From contig DFXM01000046.1 in the NCBI GenBank assembly GCA_002381695.1, positions 241,638 through 247,499 of the forward strand: DNA of 5,862 nucleotides, in the 5' to 3' direction. The translations under genes were made by a program, and so were the position numbers. This DNA is from Clostridium sp. UBA4108 (lineage in GTDB: Bacteria > Bacillota > Clostridia > Clostridiales > Clostridiaceae). Every line of letters begins with the position of its first letter. The stretch's first letter is position 1. This document shows positions 1 through 5,845 of the stretch, piece by piece. Under the pieces are notes generated by a model. The model did not search any database. It saw only the letters and a program-made list of their open reading frames with translations, and was not told the DNA's origin.

Positions 1-31
1 TAATATGTAGTTCATTATCAACTATATATTA
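1..31. repeat. 31-bp imperfect dyad element, copy 1 (downstream of the dehydratase gene)
   Basis: Arms TAATATGTAGTT (1-12) and AACTATATATTA (20-31) flank a 7-base spacer and pair at 11 of 12 positions; the exception is G7 opposite T25. A second copy lies at 5815-5845 in inverted orientation and matches this one at 27 of 31 bases. It sits 30 bp past the dehydratase stop codon and touches the window edge, so it may instead belong to the control region of the next gene to the left. The role is unknown: an operator for a DNA-binding protein, an AT-rich hairpin, or one end of a small repeat are all possible. The spacer and flank contain TTCATTATCAA, reminiscent of half a Fur box, which is only a weak hint. 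Confidence 0.5.
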
Positions 32-35
32 TTAC

Positions 36-54
36 AAAAATATTGCAATCAATA
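36..54 (-). terminator. Weak candidate terminator after the activase-dehydratase operon
   Basis: Read on the minus strand, a 5-bp stem TATTG/CAATA with a 4-base loop (54-41) is followed by five T residues (40-36), 7 bases after the dehydratase stop codon. The stem is short and contains only one G-C pair, so termination would be weak. The dyad at 1-31 just beyond it could add to termination. Confidence 0.25.
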
Positions 55-61
55 GTTTTAC

Positions 62-2422
62 TTAAAAATTCTCATGCTCTGTTCTATTTATTATTTCATC
101 CTGTAAAGTTTTTCCTAAATCACAGAAATAGTCGCTATAGCCTGCCACTCTAACAATTAATCCCTTATAATTCTCTGGATTTAATTGAGCTTCTCTTAAT
201 GTTTTAGCTGAAATAACATTAAATTGTACATGATGACCATCCATTTTAAAATATGCTCTTATTAAATAACATAGATTTCTGATACCCTCTTCTCCTCTTA
301 AAATATTTGGAGTAAATTTTTGATTAAGAAGTGTACCTCCAGTTCTCAAATGATCCATTTTAGCTGCTGATTTCATAACTCCTGTAGGACCATGTTTATC
401 AGCTCCACCGACTGGTGATATACCTTCTGACTGAGGTATTCCCTTAAGTCTGCCATCTGCAGTTGCCCCTGTAACTTCTCCAAAGTAAATATGACATGTA
501 GTTGGAAGCATGTTAACTCTATAGGTACCACCTCTTATAGATTTTCTCCCATTGACTTCATCATAATAAGCATCAAAGCACGTTTTCATGATATCATCCG
601 CATAATCATCATCATTTCCATACTTAGGTGTCTTATTTAGTAATAGCTGTCTTAATGGCTCTTCATCTTGAAAATTATTATTTAACACTTTGATTAATTT
701 CTCCATTGATATGGTCTTCTTCTCAAAAACATGATATTTAATTGCAGAAAGTGAATCAGTTAAAGTTCCTATACCTACTCCCTGTACATAATTTGAATTA
801 TATCTAGCACCACCAGCATTATAATCCTTTCCATTTTTAATACAATCATCTATTAATGTTGATAGGAATGGACCTGGCATTTCTGTCATATATAATTTTT
901 CAATAATGTTATTTCCCTTTATTTTAATATCCATAAAATAATGAAGTTGAGCTTTAAAAGCATCAAATAGTTCTTCAAAACTCTTTAAATCCGTTGGATT
1001 TCCTGTTCCTATTCCTATCTTTTCACCAGTCATTGGATCAACTCCATTATTTAGAGTTATCTCTAGCACCTTAACTAGGTTAAAGTATCCAGTTAAGATA
1101 TATGCTTCTTTACCAAAAGCTCCTGTCTCAACACAACCAGAAGTTCCTCCTTCCCTTGCATCTTGTACAGATTTTCCCTGCCTTATGAGCTCTTGAAATA
1201 CTGAGTCCGCATTAAATACTGCTGGTTGTCCCCAACCTTTTCGTATAATTTCTCCTCCTTTTTTAATAAAAGCTTCTGGATTTTTCTTTGAAAGTTGAAT
1301 ATTACTATTTGGTTGAAGTAAAGTCATACTATCTACTACATCTAAAAGAATATAGGATAATTCACTTACTCCATCTCCCCCCTCACAGTTTAACCCTCCA
1401 ATATTAATAGTAGCAAAATCTGTATAGGTTCCACTTTCCTTCAAGGTAACTCCAACCTTAGGAGTAGCTAATTGATTATTGAATTTAATCCACAGACATT
1501 GCAATAATTCTTCTACATCCTCTTTTGTAGCACTTCCGGCTTTCATTTCCTTTTTATAAATTGGATATAGATTTTGATCAAATCTACCTGGACTAAAAGC
1601 ATCCCAAATATTCATCTCAGTAATTACTGTAAGATGAATGAACCAATATCCTTGAATGGCTTCCCAAACTGTATCTGGTTTATTGGCAGGTACCTTGTTA
1701 CATATCTCTGAGATCCTTAAAAGTTCCTGTTTCCTATTTTGATTCTTCTCTTTTTCTGCCATATCTCTTGCAAGTTCACTATGCCTTTTAGCAAAAGTTA
1801 TAACCGCTTCACAGGCAATTTTCATAGCTTTCAGCTCTTCTTGTCTATCAAATGCATTTATATCATTAATAAAGTCTAACTTACTAATTTCTTCTTCTAT
1901 TTCATCGATAACTTCTAGAAACCCTCTATTAAATAATTTTTTATCTCCTACAGTATGACCTGGGCCTCTTTGTTCCATAAATTCAGTAAAAATACCTGCA
2001 TTATAACATTTCTTCCATTGGTTATCCATTTGTTTTAATATCTTATCTCTAATAGATTTTTCTCTCCAAAATGGTATTATCTCTCTTTCCTGAATCTCAT
2101 ATATAACTGGAGCCACCTTAAAAAATGTTTTCTCTCTGCTATCCATAATCCTTAAATCATCTAAACTATGACAACATATCTCTGGATAAGTGGGTGTAGC
2201 TTTTGGGCTTTCTCCTCTTTCCCCAACTATAAGCTCATCAGAATCTATAACAATAGTTTTCTTCTCACAAATTTCTTTTAATGCTAAGGCTCTCAACACG
2301 GGAGTAGATACCTTCCCCTCATACTTTTTATAAGCTTCTGTAATAATTCTACCTCTCTCTATTGATATAGTAGGAATAGCATCTAAACTTCTTCTTCTCA
2401 ATATTTCTACTCTTTCTCTCAT
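62..2422 (-). CDS. hypD: Glycyl radical enzyme, trans-4-hydroxy-L-proline dehydratase (HypD)
   Basis: This cytosolic, oxygen-sensitive enzyme is predicted to dehydrate trans-4-hydroxy-L-proline to (S)-1-pyrroline-5-carboxylate by glycyl-radical chemistry. The 786 residues form a PFL-like barrel (about 10-650) and a C-terminal glycine-radical domain (about 655-786). Visible catalytic residues are the thiyl cysteine and base in GCVE (Cys430, Glu432) and the radical glycine in VRVAGYSD (Gly761). Pocket residues reported for Clostridioides difficile HypD are, from memory and with an offset of 4, all present: Phe148, His156, Asp274, Ser330, Asp335, Phe336, Tyr446 and Thr641. The length is within a few residues of HypD (about 789), and near-identical blocks recur along the whole chain. 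The start follows AGGAGG by 8 bases, and the gene lies 4 bp after the activase stop, implying an operon with coupled translation. No proC is in the window. The main alternative is another C-O or C-N eliminating member such as HplG (4-hydroxy-D-proline lyase), which fits less well. Confidence 0.9.
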   Translation of the reverse strand: MRERVEILRRRSLDAIPTISIERGRIITEAYKKYEGKVSTPVLRALALKEICEKKTIVIDSDELIVGERGESPKATPTYPEICCHSLDDLRIMDSREKTFFKVAPVIYEIQEREIIPFWREKSIRDKILKQMDNQWKKCYNAGIFTEFMEQRGPGHTVGDKKLFNRGFLEVIDEIEEEISKLDFINDINAFDRQEELKAMKIACEAVITFAKRHSELARDMAEKEKNQNRKQELLRISEICNKVPANKPDTVWEAIQGYWFIHLTVITEMNIWDAFSPGRFDQNLYPIYKKEMKAGSATKEDVEELLQCLWIKFNNQLATPKVGVTLKESGTYTDFATINIGGLNCEGGDGVSELSYILLDVVDSMTLLQPNSNIQLSKKNPEAFIKKGGEIIRKGWGQPAVFNADSVFQELIRQGKSVQDAREGGTSGCVETGAFGKEAYILTGYFNLVKVLEITLNNGVDPMTGEKIGIGTGNPTDLKSFEELFDAFKAQLHYFMDIKIKGNNIIEKLYMTEMPGPFLSTLIDDCIKNGKDYNAGGARYNSNYVQGVGIGTLTDSLSAIKYHVFEKKTISMEKLIKVLNNNFQDEEPLRQLLLNKTPKYGNDDDYADDIMKTCFDAYYDEVNGRKSIRGGTYRVNMLPTTCHIYFGEVTGATADGRLKGIPQSEGISPVGGADKHGPTGVMKSAAKMDHLRTGGTLLNQKFTPNILRGEEGIRNLCYLIRAYFKMDGHHVQFNVISAKTLREAQLNPENYKGLIVRVAGYSDYFCDLGKTLQDEIINRTEHENF

Positions 2423-2426
2423 CTAA

Positions 2427-3329
2427 TTACCCTCCTATTTTAACCTTAATGCCTGTCTCATTATAAAATTTTTCTTTAATATGTTCCATATGTTCTAAGG
2501 TTGGTTCTTCGATAGCCTTCATCTCATAATTTTTATTCAGTCTAGTATACTTTTCTTCAGATATATTGTGATAAGGCAATAAATTTATCTGCTCTATACA
2601 TTTTAATTCTTTTATAAATTCTATAAATTCTTCTATATCCTTCTCACCATCATTCACTGTAGGAACTATTGGTATTCTTAAAAAAACTCTAGCTCCACAG
2701 TTAAGTAATAGCTTTAAATTTTTAAGAATTATGTCATTACTTACTCCAACATAACTCCTATGCTTTTCATCATCCATAACTTTTAAATCATAAAGAAATA
2801 AGTCTGTATAAGGTATAATTTTTTCTAAAGTCTCCTTACTGGCAAACCCACTAGTATCTACTGCAGTATGAATTCTCTTTTCTTTACATCTTTTTAACAA
2901 ATCTAGAAGGAATTCTCCTTGATTTAATGGTTCTCCTCCTGAAAATGTAACACCACCATCAGATTCATCATAAAATATCCTATCTTTTTCTATTTCTCTT
3001 ATTAATTCATCTGCATTCTTTTCTTCCCCAGCAATACTTAAAGCTGTAGTAGGACATATATCACTGCATTTACCACATCTTTTACATAGGTCATTGTTAA
3101 ACTTTATACAATCCTCATGAAAAAAAATTGCCTTTTCCTCACATTTATCTATACAAGATTTGCAACTAATACATTTATTCTTATAAAATAAAAGCTCACT
3201 ATATGATTTTTGACTTTCTGGATTATGGCACCATCGGCATGTTAAAGGGCATCCCTTTAAAAATACAGTGGTTCTTATACCTGGTCCATCGTGTATAGAA
3301 TATTTTTGAATGTTAAATACCATCCCCAT
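2427..3329 (-). CDS. hypE: Glycyl-radical enzyme activase (radical SAM, HypD-activating)
   Basis: This enzyme is predicted to install the radical on Gly761 of the neighbouring dehydratase by reductive cleavage of S-adenosylmethionine. From the chosen start it has 300 residues. It carries the activase signature near HDGPGIR (13-19), the radical-SAM triad CxxxCxxC at Cys27, Cys31 and Cys34, and two ferredoxin-like CxxCxxCxxxC motifs (Cys53/56/59/63 and Cys82/85/88/92) that should bind extra [4Fe-4S] clusters. A GGEPL motif for SAM binding lies at 131-135. This layout is typical of activases for eliminating glycyl radical enzymes and differs from the short PflA. The open frame extends 21 codons upstream to 3392, but that stretch contains the -24/-12 promoter, and the ATG at 3329 has its own AGGGGG site 6 bases away, so I place the start there. 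A second ATG two codons on (3323) is possible. The symbol hypE follows informal use and is also used for hydrogenase maturation, so treat it with caution. Confidence 0.9.
   Translation of the reverse strand: MGMVFNIQKYSIHDGPGIRTTVFLKGCPLTCRWCHNPESQKSYSELLFYKNKCISCKSCIDKCEEKAIFFHEDCIKFNNDLCKRCGKCSDICPTTALSIAGEEKNADELIREIEKDRIFYDESDGGVTFSGGEPLNQGEFLLDLLKRCKEKRIHTAVDTSGFASKETLEKIIPYTDLFLYDLKVMDDEKHRSYVGVSNDIILKNLKLLLNCGARVFLRIPIVPTVNDGEKDIEEFIEFIKELKCIEQINLLPYHNISEEKYTRLNKNYEMKAIEEPTLEHMEHIKEKFYNETGIKVKIGG
2431..2436 (-). promoter_or_regulatory. Ribosome binding site of the dehydratase, inside the end of the activase gene
   Basis: AGGAGG is encoded within the last glycine codons of the activase and lies 8 bases before the dehydratase ATG at 2422. 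Its position across the upstream stop codon suggests that ribosomes finishing the activase help start the dehydratase. Confidence 0.8.
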
Positions 3330-3335
3330 ATTATT

Positions 3336-3341
3336 CCCCCT
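3336..3341 (-). promoter_or_regulatory. Ribosome binding site that fixes the activase start
   Basis: AGGGGG lies 6 bases before the ATG at 3329. It falls between the predicted sigma-54 transcription start (about 3351) and that ATG, so the leader is only about 22 bases. The upstream ATG at 3392 could not be on this transcript. Confidence 0.7.
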
Positions 3342-3362
3342 ATTTTTTATATATTTATCTAA

Positions 3363-3377
3363 GCAATAACTATGCCA
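3363..3377 (-). promoter_or_regulatory. Sigma-54 (-24/-12) promoter of the activase-dehydratase operon
   Basis: On the minus strand the sequence reads TGGCAT, five bases, then TTGC followed by TT. This fits the sigma-54 consensus TGGCAC-N5-TTGC(A/T) with the invariant GG (3376-3375) and GC (3364-3363) at the correct spacing. The only mismatch in the core is the last base of the -24 box. Transcription should start near 3351. The adjacent upstream gene encodes a sigma-54 activator, which independently supports the call. Confidence 0.85.
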
Positions 3378-3422
3378 AACTAATAAACTCAAGACTTTTA
3401 CATAAACTTTAATACTTTAAGC

Positions 3423-3469
3423 AAAAATACGTCCCAAAAACAGTACAATAAGTACTGTTTTTGGGACGT
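3423..3469 (-). terminator. Perfect 18-bp palindrome: regulator terminator and possible activator site
   Basis: Arms 3429-3446 and 3452-3469 are perfect reverse complements, with a 5-base loop AATAA. Read on the minus strand, the hairpin begins 5 bases after the regulator stop codon and is followed after one A by five T residues (3427-3423), giving a good intrinsic terminator. The plus-strand side is also T-rich, but no plus-strand gene ends here. Its centre (3449) lies about 98 bp upstream of the predicted sigma-54 start, within the usual range for upstream activating sequences of enhancer-binding proteins, so it could also be the regulator's binding site. Confidence 0.75.
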
Positions 3470-3474
3470 TGTAT

Positions 3475-4881
3475 TTATTTTAATATTATCTCTTTTTTTA
3501 TGTTGAATTTTTTTATCTTATTCTGAAGAGTTTGTTTTGGAATTTTTAATAGCCTTGCTGCCTTAGAATAATTTCCCTCTGATCTTTCAATGGCACTAAT
3601 AAGAATTTCTCTTTCCATATGATATAGACATTCATTTAATCCCTCATCATATACTTCCTCTTTAACAATATTTTTCACTTGATTATTTGACTGTTGAGTA
3701 TATATATTTACCTTATTTAAAAATTCTCCTTCACATAGTATCATAGCACTTTCCACAGCATGTTTAAGCTCCCTAACATTTCCTGGCCAGCTATGAGCTA
3801 AAAATTTATCCATGGCCTTTGAATCTATACTCTTTACACTTTTATTAAATCTCTCATTATATTCTTCTAAAAAGTGCTTTACTAGTAGTGGTATATCTCC
3901 TTTTCTTTCTCGAAGCGGAGGTATTTCCATATATATTACTTTTAATCTATAGTATAAGTCTTTTCTAAGCTTTCCATCTCTTATTAGGTCCATAGGATTT
4001 TCATTTGTAGACGCAATGACTTTAACATCTATTTTCTTATTCTTAACTCCTCCTACAGTTCTTATTTCTTCCTCTTGTATTACTCTTAATAATTTCCCTT
4101 GCAATTCTAGATCCAGTGAGTTAATCTCATCTAAATATAAAGTACCTCCATTGGCTATCTCAAACAGTCCTTTTCTTTCCTTTGCTCCAGTATAGCTTCC
4201 TTCTTCGGTACCAAAAAGTATCCCTTCTAGAAGATTTTGTGGAAGGGCCGCACAGTTTTGTGCTATAAAGGGAGTATTTCTTTTATTTTCATTTTCACTA
4301 TGTATGGCCTGTACAAATAACTCTTTTCCTGTACCAGTTTCTCCATAAATCAGCACTGGTGAGTTTACTTTACTTATTTTTTTAACTATATCTTTTAACT
4401 CTTTTATTCTATAATCTTCTCCTAAAATATTATCTAAGCTGTACTTAGTTTTATAATGTAGGTTTCTTAATTCTTTACTATTACATATCTCCTTCTCCAA
4501 GGAAAGTATTTTTTCTGAAAGCTCCCAAACCAAGGTGAAATCCTTAAAAATCTCAAATACTCCAACAATATTATCCTCTTTAAAAATAGGAATTGTAGAT
4601 GTAACTACAGTTACTGGTAAGCTTATATGATTTTTATAATTTTGTATTCTATTTATTATTGGTTTTCTATTCTTAATTACGCTATAGAAAGTACTATTTT
4701 CTTTCTTTAGTTGTGGAAATACTTGCAAAATATTTTTCCCTATAGGATTCTTATCTTTTATACCAGTTATATTCTTTTTATTACATTCTTTATAAAAGAT
4801 AATATTAGCTTCATTATCTGTAACTATAATGCCCTCATCAGAGTTTTCAATGAAACTTTCTAATATGTTCTTATAATCCAT
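3475..4881 (-). CDS. Sigma-54-dependent transcriptional activator, PAS / AAA+ / Fis-HTH (RocR-like)
   Basis: This enhancer-binding protein is predicted to activate the -24/-12 promoter just downstream. Its 468 residues contain an N-terminal PAS sensor (about 1-120), a short coiled linker (about 118-145), a sigma-54 AAA+ domain (about 152-375) and a Fis-type helix-turn-helix (about 425-460). Visible motifs are Walker A GETGTGKE (180-187), a sigma-54-contacting loop GSYTGA (228-233) in place of the usual GAFTGA, Walker B LYLDEI (248-253), the arginine-finger region RKDLYYRL (306-313) and WPGNVREL (365-372). There is no receiver domain, so the input is probably a small ligand bound by the PAS domain. 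Its position suggests hydroxyproline or a related metabolite, but the sequence cannot show this. An upstream in-frame ATG at 4941 lacks a ribosome binding site and would place a palindrome inside the coding region. I prefer the ATG at 4881, which has AGGAG 10 bases before it. The PAS-AAA-HTH layout resembles RocR-type activators of amino acid catabolism. Confidence 0.9.
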   Translation of the reverse strand: MDYKNILESFIENSDEGIIVTDNEANIIFYKECNKKNITGIKDKNPIGKNILQVFPQLKKENSTFYSVIKNRKPIINRIQNYKNHISLPVTVVTSTIPIFKEDNIVGVFEIFKDFTLVWELSEKILSLEKEICNSKELRNLHYKTKYSLDNILGEDYRIKELKDIVKKISKVNSPVLIYGETGTGKELFVQAIHSENENKRNTPFIAQNCAALPQNLLEGILFGTEEGSYTGAKERKGLFEIANGGTLYLDEINSLDLELQGKLLRVIQEEEIRTVGGVKNKKIDVKVIASTNENPMDLIRDGKLRKDLYYRLKVIYMEIPPLRERKGDIPLLVKHFLEEYNERFNKSVKSIDSKAMDKFLAHSWPGNVRELKHAVESAMILCEGEFLNKVNIYTQQSNNQVKNIVKEEVYDEGLNECLYHMEREILISAIERSEGNYSKAARLLKIPKQTLQNKIKKFNIKKEIILK

Positions 4882-4891
4882 TCCACATCCG

Positions 4892-4896
4892 CTCCT
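4892..4896 (-). promoter_or_regulatory. Ribosome binding site supporting the internal regulator start
   Basis: AGGAG lies 10 bases before the ATG at 4881. No comparable site precedes the alternative ATG at 4941, where the upstream sequence is a run of A residues. The spacing is slightly long but acceptable. Confidence 0.6.
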
Positions 4897-4910
4897 ATTA
4901 ATATTTAAAG

Positions 4911-4951
4911 TGGCTGTTTTAAAAGTATTTAAAACAGCCATAATTTTTTTT
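4911..4951. repeat. 13-bp-arm inverted repeat in the regulator leader, with a plus-strand T-run
   Basis: Arms 4911-4923 (TGGCTGTTTTAAA) and 4928-4940 are perfect reverse complements around a 4-base loop. On the plus strand the stem is followed by TAA and eight T residues (4944-4951), the shape of an intrinsic terminator pointing away from the regulator, although no plus-strand gene is present. On the minus strand it lies in the predicted leader of the regulator mRNA, about 30 bases before the start codon, without a following T-run. Possible roles are a stop for antisense transcription, a leader hairpin, or an operator for autoregulation. Confidence 0.6.
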
Positions 4952-4993
4952 ACTTTATACTATTTATGACCTATCTACGCTTCATGCTTTAGA

Positions 4994-5024
4994 ATTGTAA
5001 ATAAATATTTATATGATAAGTCAA
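4994..5024 (-). promoter_or_regulatory. Candidate housekeeping promoter of the regulator gene
   Basis: TTGACT (5024-5019) and TACAAT (4999-4994) match the -35 and -10 boxes at 5 of 6 positions each, but the spacer is 19 bases, longer than the preferred 17. Transcription would start near 4987, giving a leader of about 105 bases that includes the inverted repeat at 4911-4940. Confidence 0.35.
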
Positions 5025-5046
5025 CTTAAATCACAAGTTAACTTAT
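5016..5046 (-). terminator. AT-rich hairpin over the stop codon of the DUF218 gene
   Basis: Arms ATAAGTCAACTT (5016-5027) and AAGTTAACTTAT (5035-5046) pair at 11 of 12 positions around a 7-base loop. The structure spans the DUF218 stop codon (5038-5040) and includes the candidate -35 box of the regulator. There is no clean T-run after it on the minus strand, so termination may be weak. An operator role is an alternative. Confidence 0.35.
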
Positions 5047-5724
5047 AAACCAATATTTTATCACTCCAAAGAATTCTCTTACATAAAAATTCAATGCAGA
5101 AATCTTACCAGTTTTTGCAGCATAACACTTAGTATTAAATCCCAATTTCTCTCCTATTGTCTTTGCTCTATACATATGAAAACTATTAGTTATAACGGTG
5201 GTAGACTTACCTTCTCCTATAATATAGCTAGAGAATTTAAAATTCTCATAGGTATTAGTGGATTTGTCCTCCATTATTATCAATTTTTCTTCCATGCCAT
5301 TATTGATTAAATAGGTTTTCATAGCCTCAGCTTCACTTATATCTTCATTTTTTCCTTTTCCGCCACTAACTATAACTTTAGTATCAGGATTGAGAATATT
5401 AAATTCTAAAGCTTTATCTAACCTCAGTCTCAATGACTGAGATATTTTATCTCCATTAAGTCCTGCCCCTAAAACCAATACATAATCCGTTTTATCGTCT
5501 TCTTGCTTACTTCCATGATAAACTATGATAGATTCTACGGTTAAAAATCCTATGATTCCTATTATAAAAAGAATTATAATAAAATTCTTAACTGCTCCAT
5601 TTATTATTTGTTTATTAGCAATTATTTTTAGTATAAACAACCCTATAGATAGAACTAGCCAAAATTCTGCAAATGCCATATGAAAAGTTACAATTTTCAA
5701 TATAATGTAGTACAACAATGACAT
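5038..5724 (-). CDS. Membrane-anchored DUF218 (YdcF/SanA-like) protein
   Basis: This protein is a member of the DUF218 family, which is linked to envelope functions but has no settled reaction. From the ATG at 5724 it has 228 residues: a hydrophobic N-terminus (about 3-18), membrane segments at about 21-37 and 47-69, then the DUF218 domain (about 80-215). Family motifs visible are VLVLGAG (82-88), SGG (120-122), acidic residues Glu131 and Glu133, STNTYEN (155-161) and ITNSFHMYRA (178-187). The start is uncertain. The frame stays open upstream to 5775, and a ribosome binding site (AGGTGG, 5773-5768) stands 4 bases before an ATA codon at 5763 rather than before any ATG. Starting there would add 13 residues and complete the first membrane helix. 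The ATG at 5724 has no visible ribosome binding site. The gene is separated from the regulator by about 156 bases and probably forms its own transcription unit; no functional link to hydroxyproline use is evident. Confidence 0.8.
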   Translation of the reverse strand: MSLLYYIILKIVTFHMAFAEFWLVLSIGLFILKIIANKQIINGAVKNFIIILFIIGIIGFLTVESIIVYHGSKQEDDKTDYVLVLGAGLNGDKISQSLRLRLDKALEFNILNPDTKVIVSGGKGKNEDISEAEAMKTYLINNGMEEKLIIMEDKSTNTYENFKFSSYIIGEGKSTTVITNSFHMYRAKTIGEKLGFNTKCYAAKTGKISALNFYVREFFGVIKYWFIS

Positions 5725-5767
5725 AATAGATAAGATTATAAGTGCTTTATCGAAAATAACTATTTTA

Positions 5768-5773
5768 CCACCT
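5768..5773 (-). promoter_or_regulatory. Ribosome binding site upstream of the annotated DUF218 start
   Basis: AGGTGG matches the 16S rRNA tail and lies 44 bases before the ATG at 5724, too far to serve it. It is well placed for the in-frame ATA at 5763. The only canonical start nearby is a GTG that overlaps the site and meets a stop after three codons. Confidence 0.5.
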
Positions 5774-5814
5774 AATTTCTATATATAAATTAACTTAATT
5801 ATTAATCTTTGCTT

Positions 5815-5845
5815 TAATATGATGTTGATAATAAACTACATATTA
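5815..5845. repeat. 31-bp imperfect dyad element, copy 2 (upstream of the DUF218 gene)
   Basis: Arms TAATATGATGTT (5815-5826) and AACTACATATTA (5834-5845) pair at 10 of 12 positions around a 7-base spacer. This is the inverted-orientation partner of the element at 1-31, with 27 of 31 bases identical. It lies about 50 bp upstream of the proposed DUF218 ribosome binding site, where an operator would be expected. No clear promoter could be picked out in the AT-rich sequence between 5774 and 5862. Confidence 0.5.

Noticed and set aside
62..2422. Assignment of the glycyl radical enzyme as pyruvate formate-lyase or choline trimethylamine-lyase
   Set aside because: It has the single-cysteine GCVE motif in place of the Cys-Cys pair of pyruvate formate-lyase, and its pocket residues and full-length similarity match HypD better than CutC.
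3226..3241. TGGCAC followed by a GGCATG on the plus strand, resembling a sigma-54 promoter
   Set aside because: It lies inside the activase coding region, lacks the TTGC element at the right spacing and points at no plus-strand gene.
3406..3420. Direct repeat of ACTTTAA (3406-3412 and 3414-3420) near the sigma-54 promoter
   Set aside because: Short and AT-only apart from one base per copy; likely by chance in this composition and not a dyad of the kind enhancer-binding proteins use.
4882..4941. Twenty-codon N-terminal extension of the sigma-54 activator from the ATG at 4941
   Set aside because: It has no ribosome binding site, encodes the arms of an inverted repeat, and precedes a well-placed AGGAG and ATG where the PAS domain begins.
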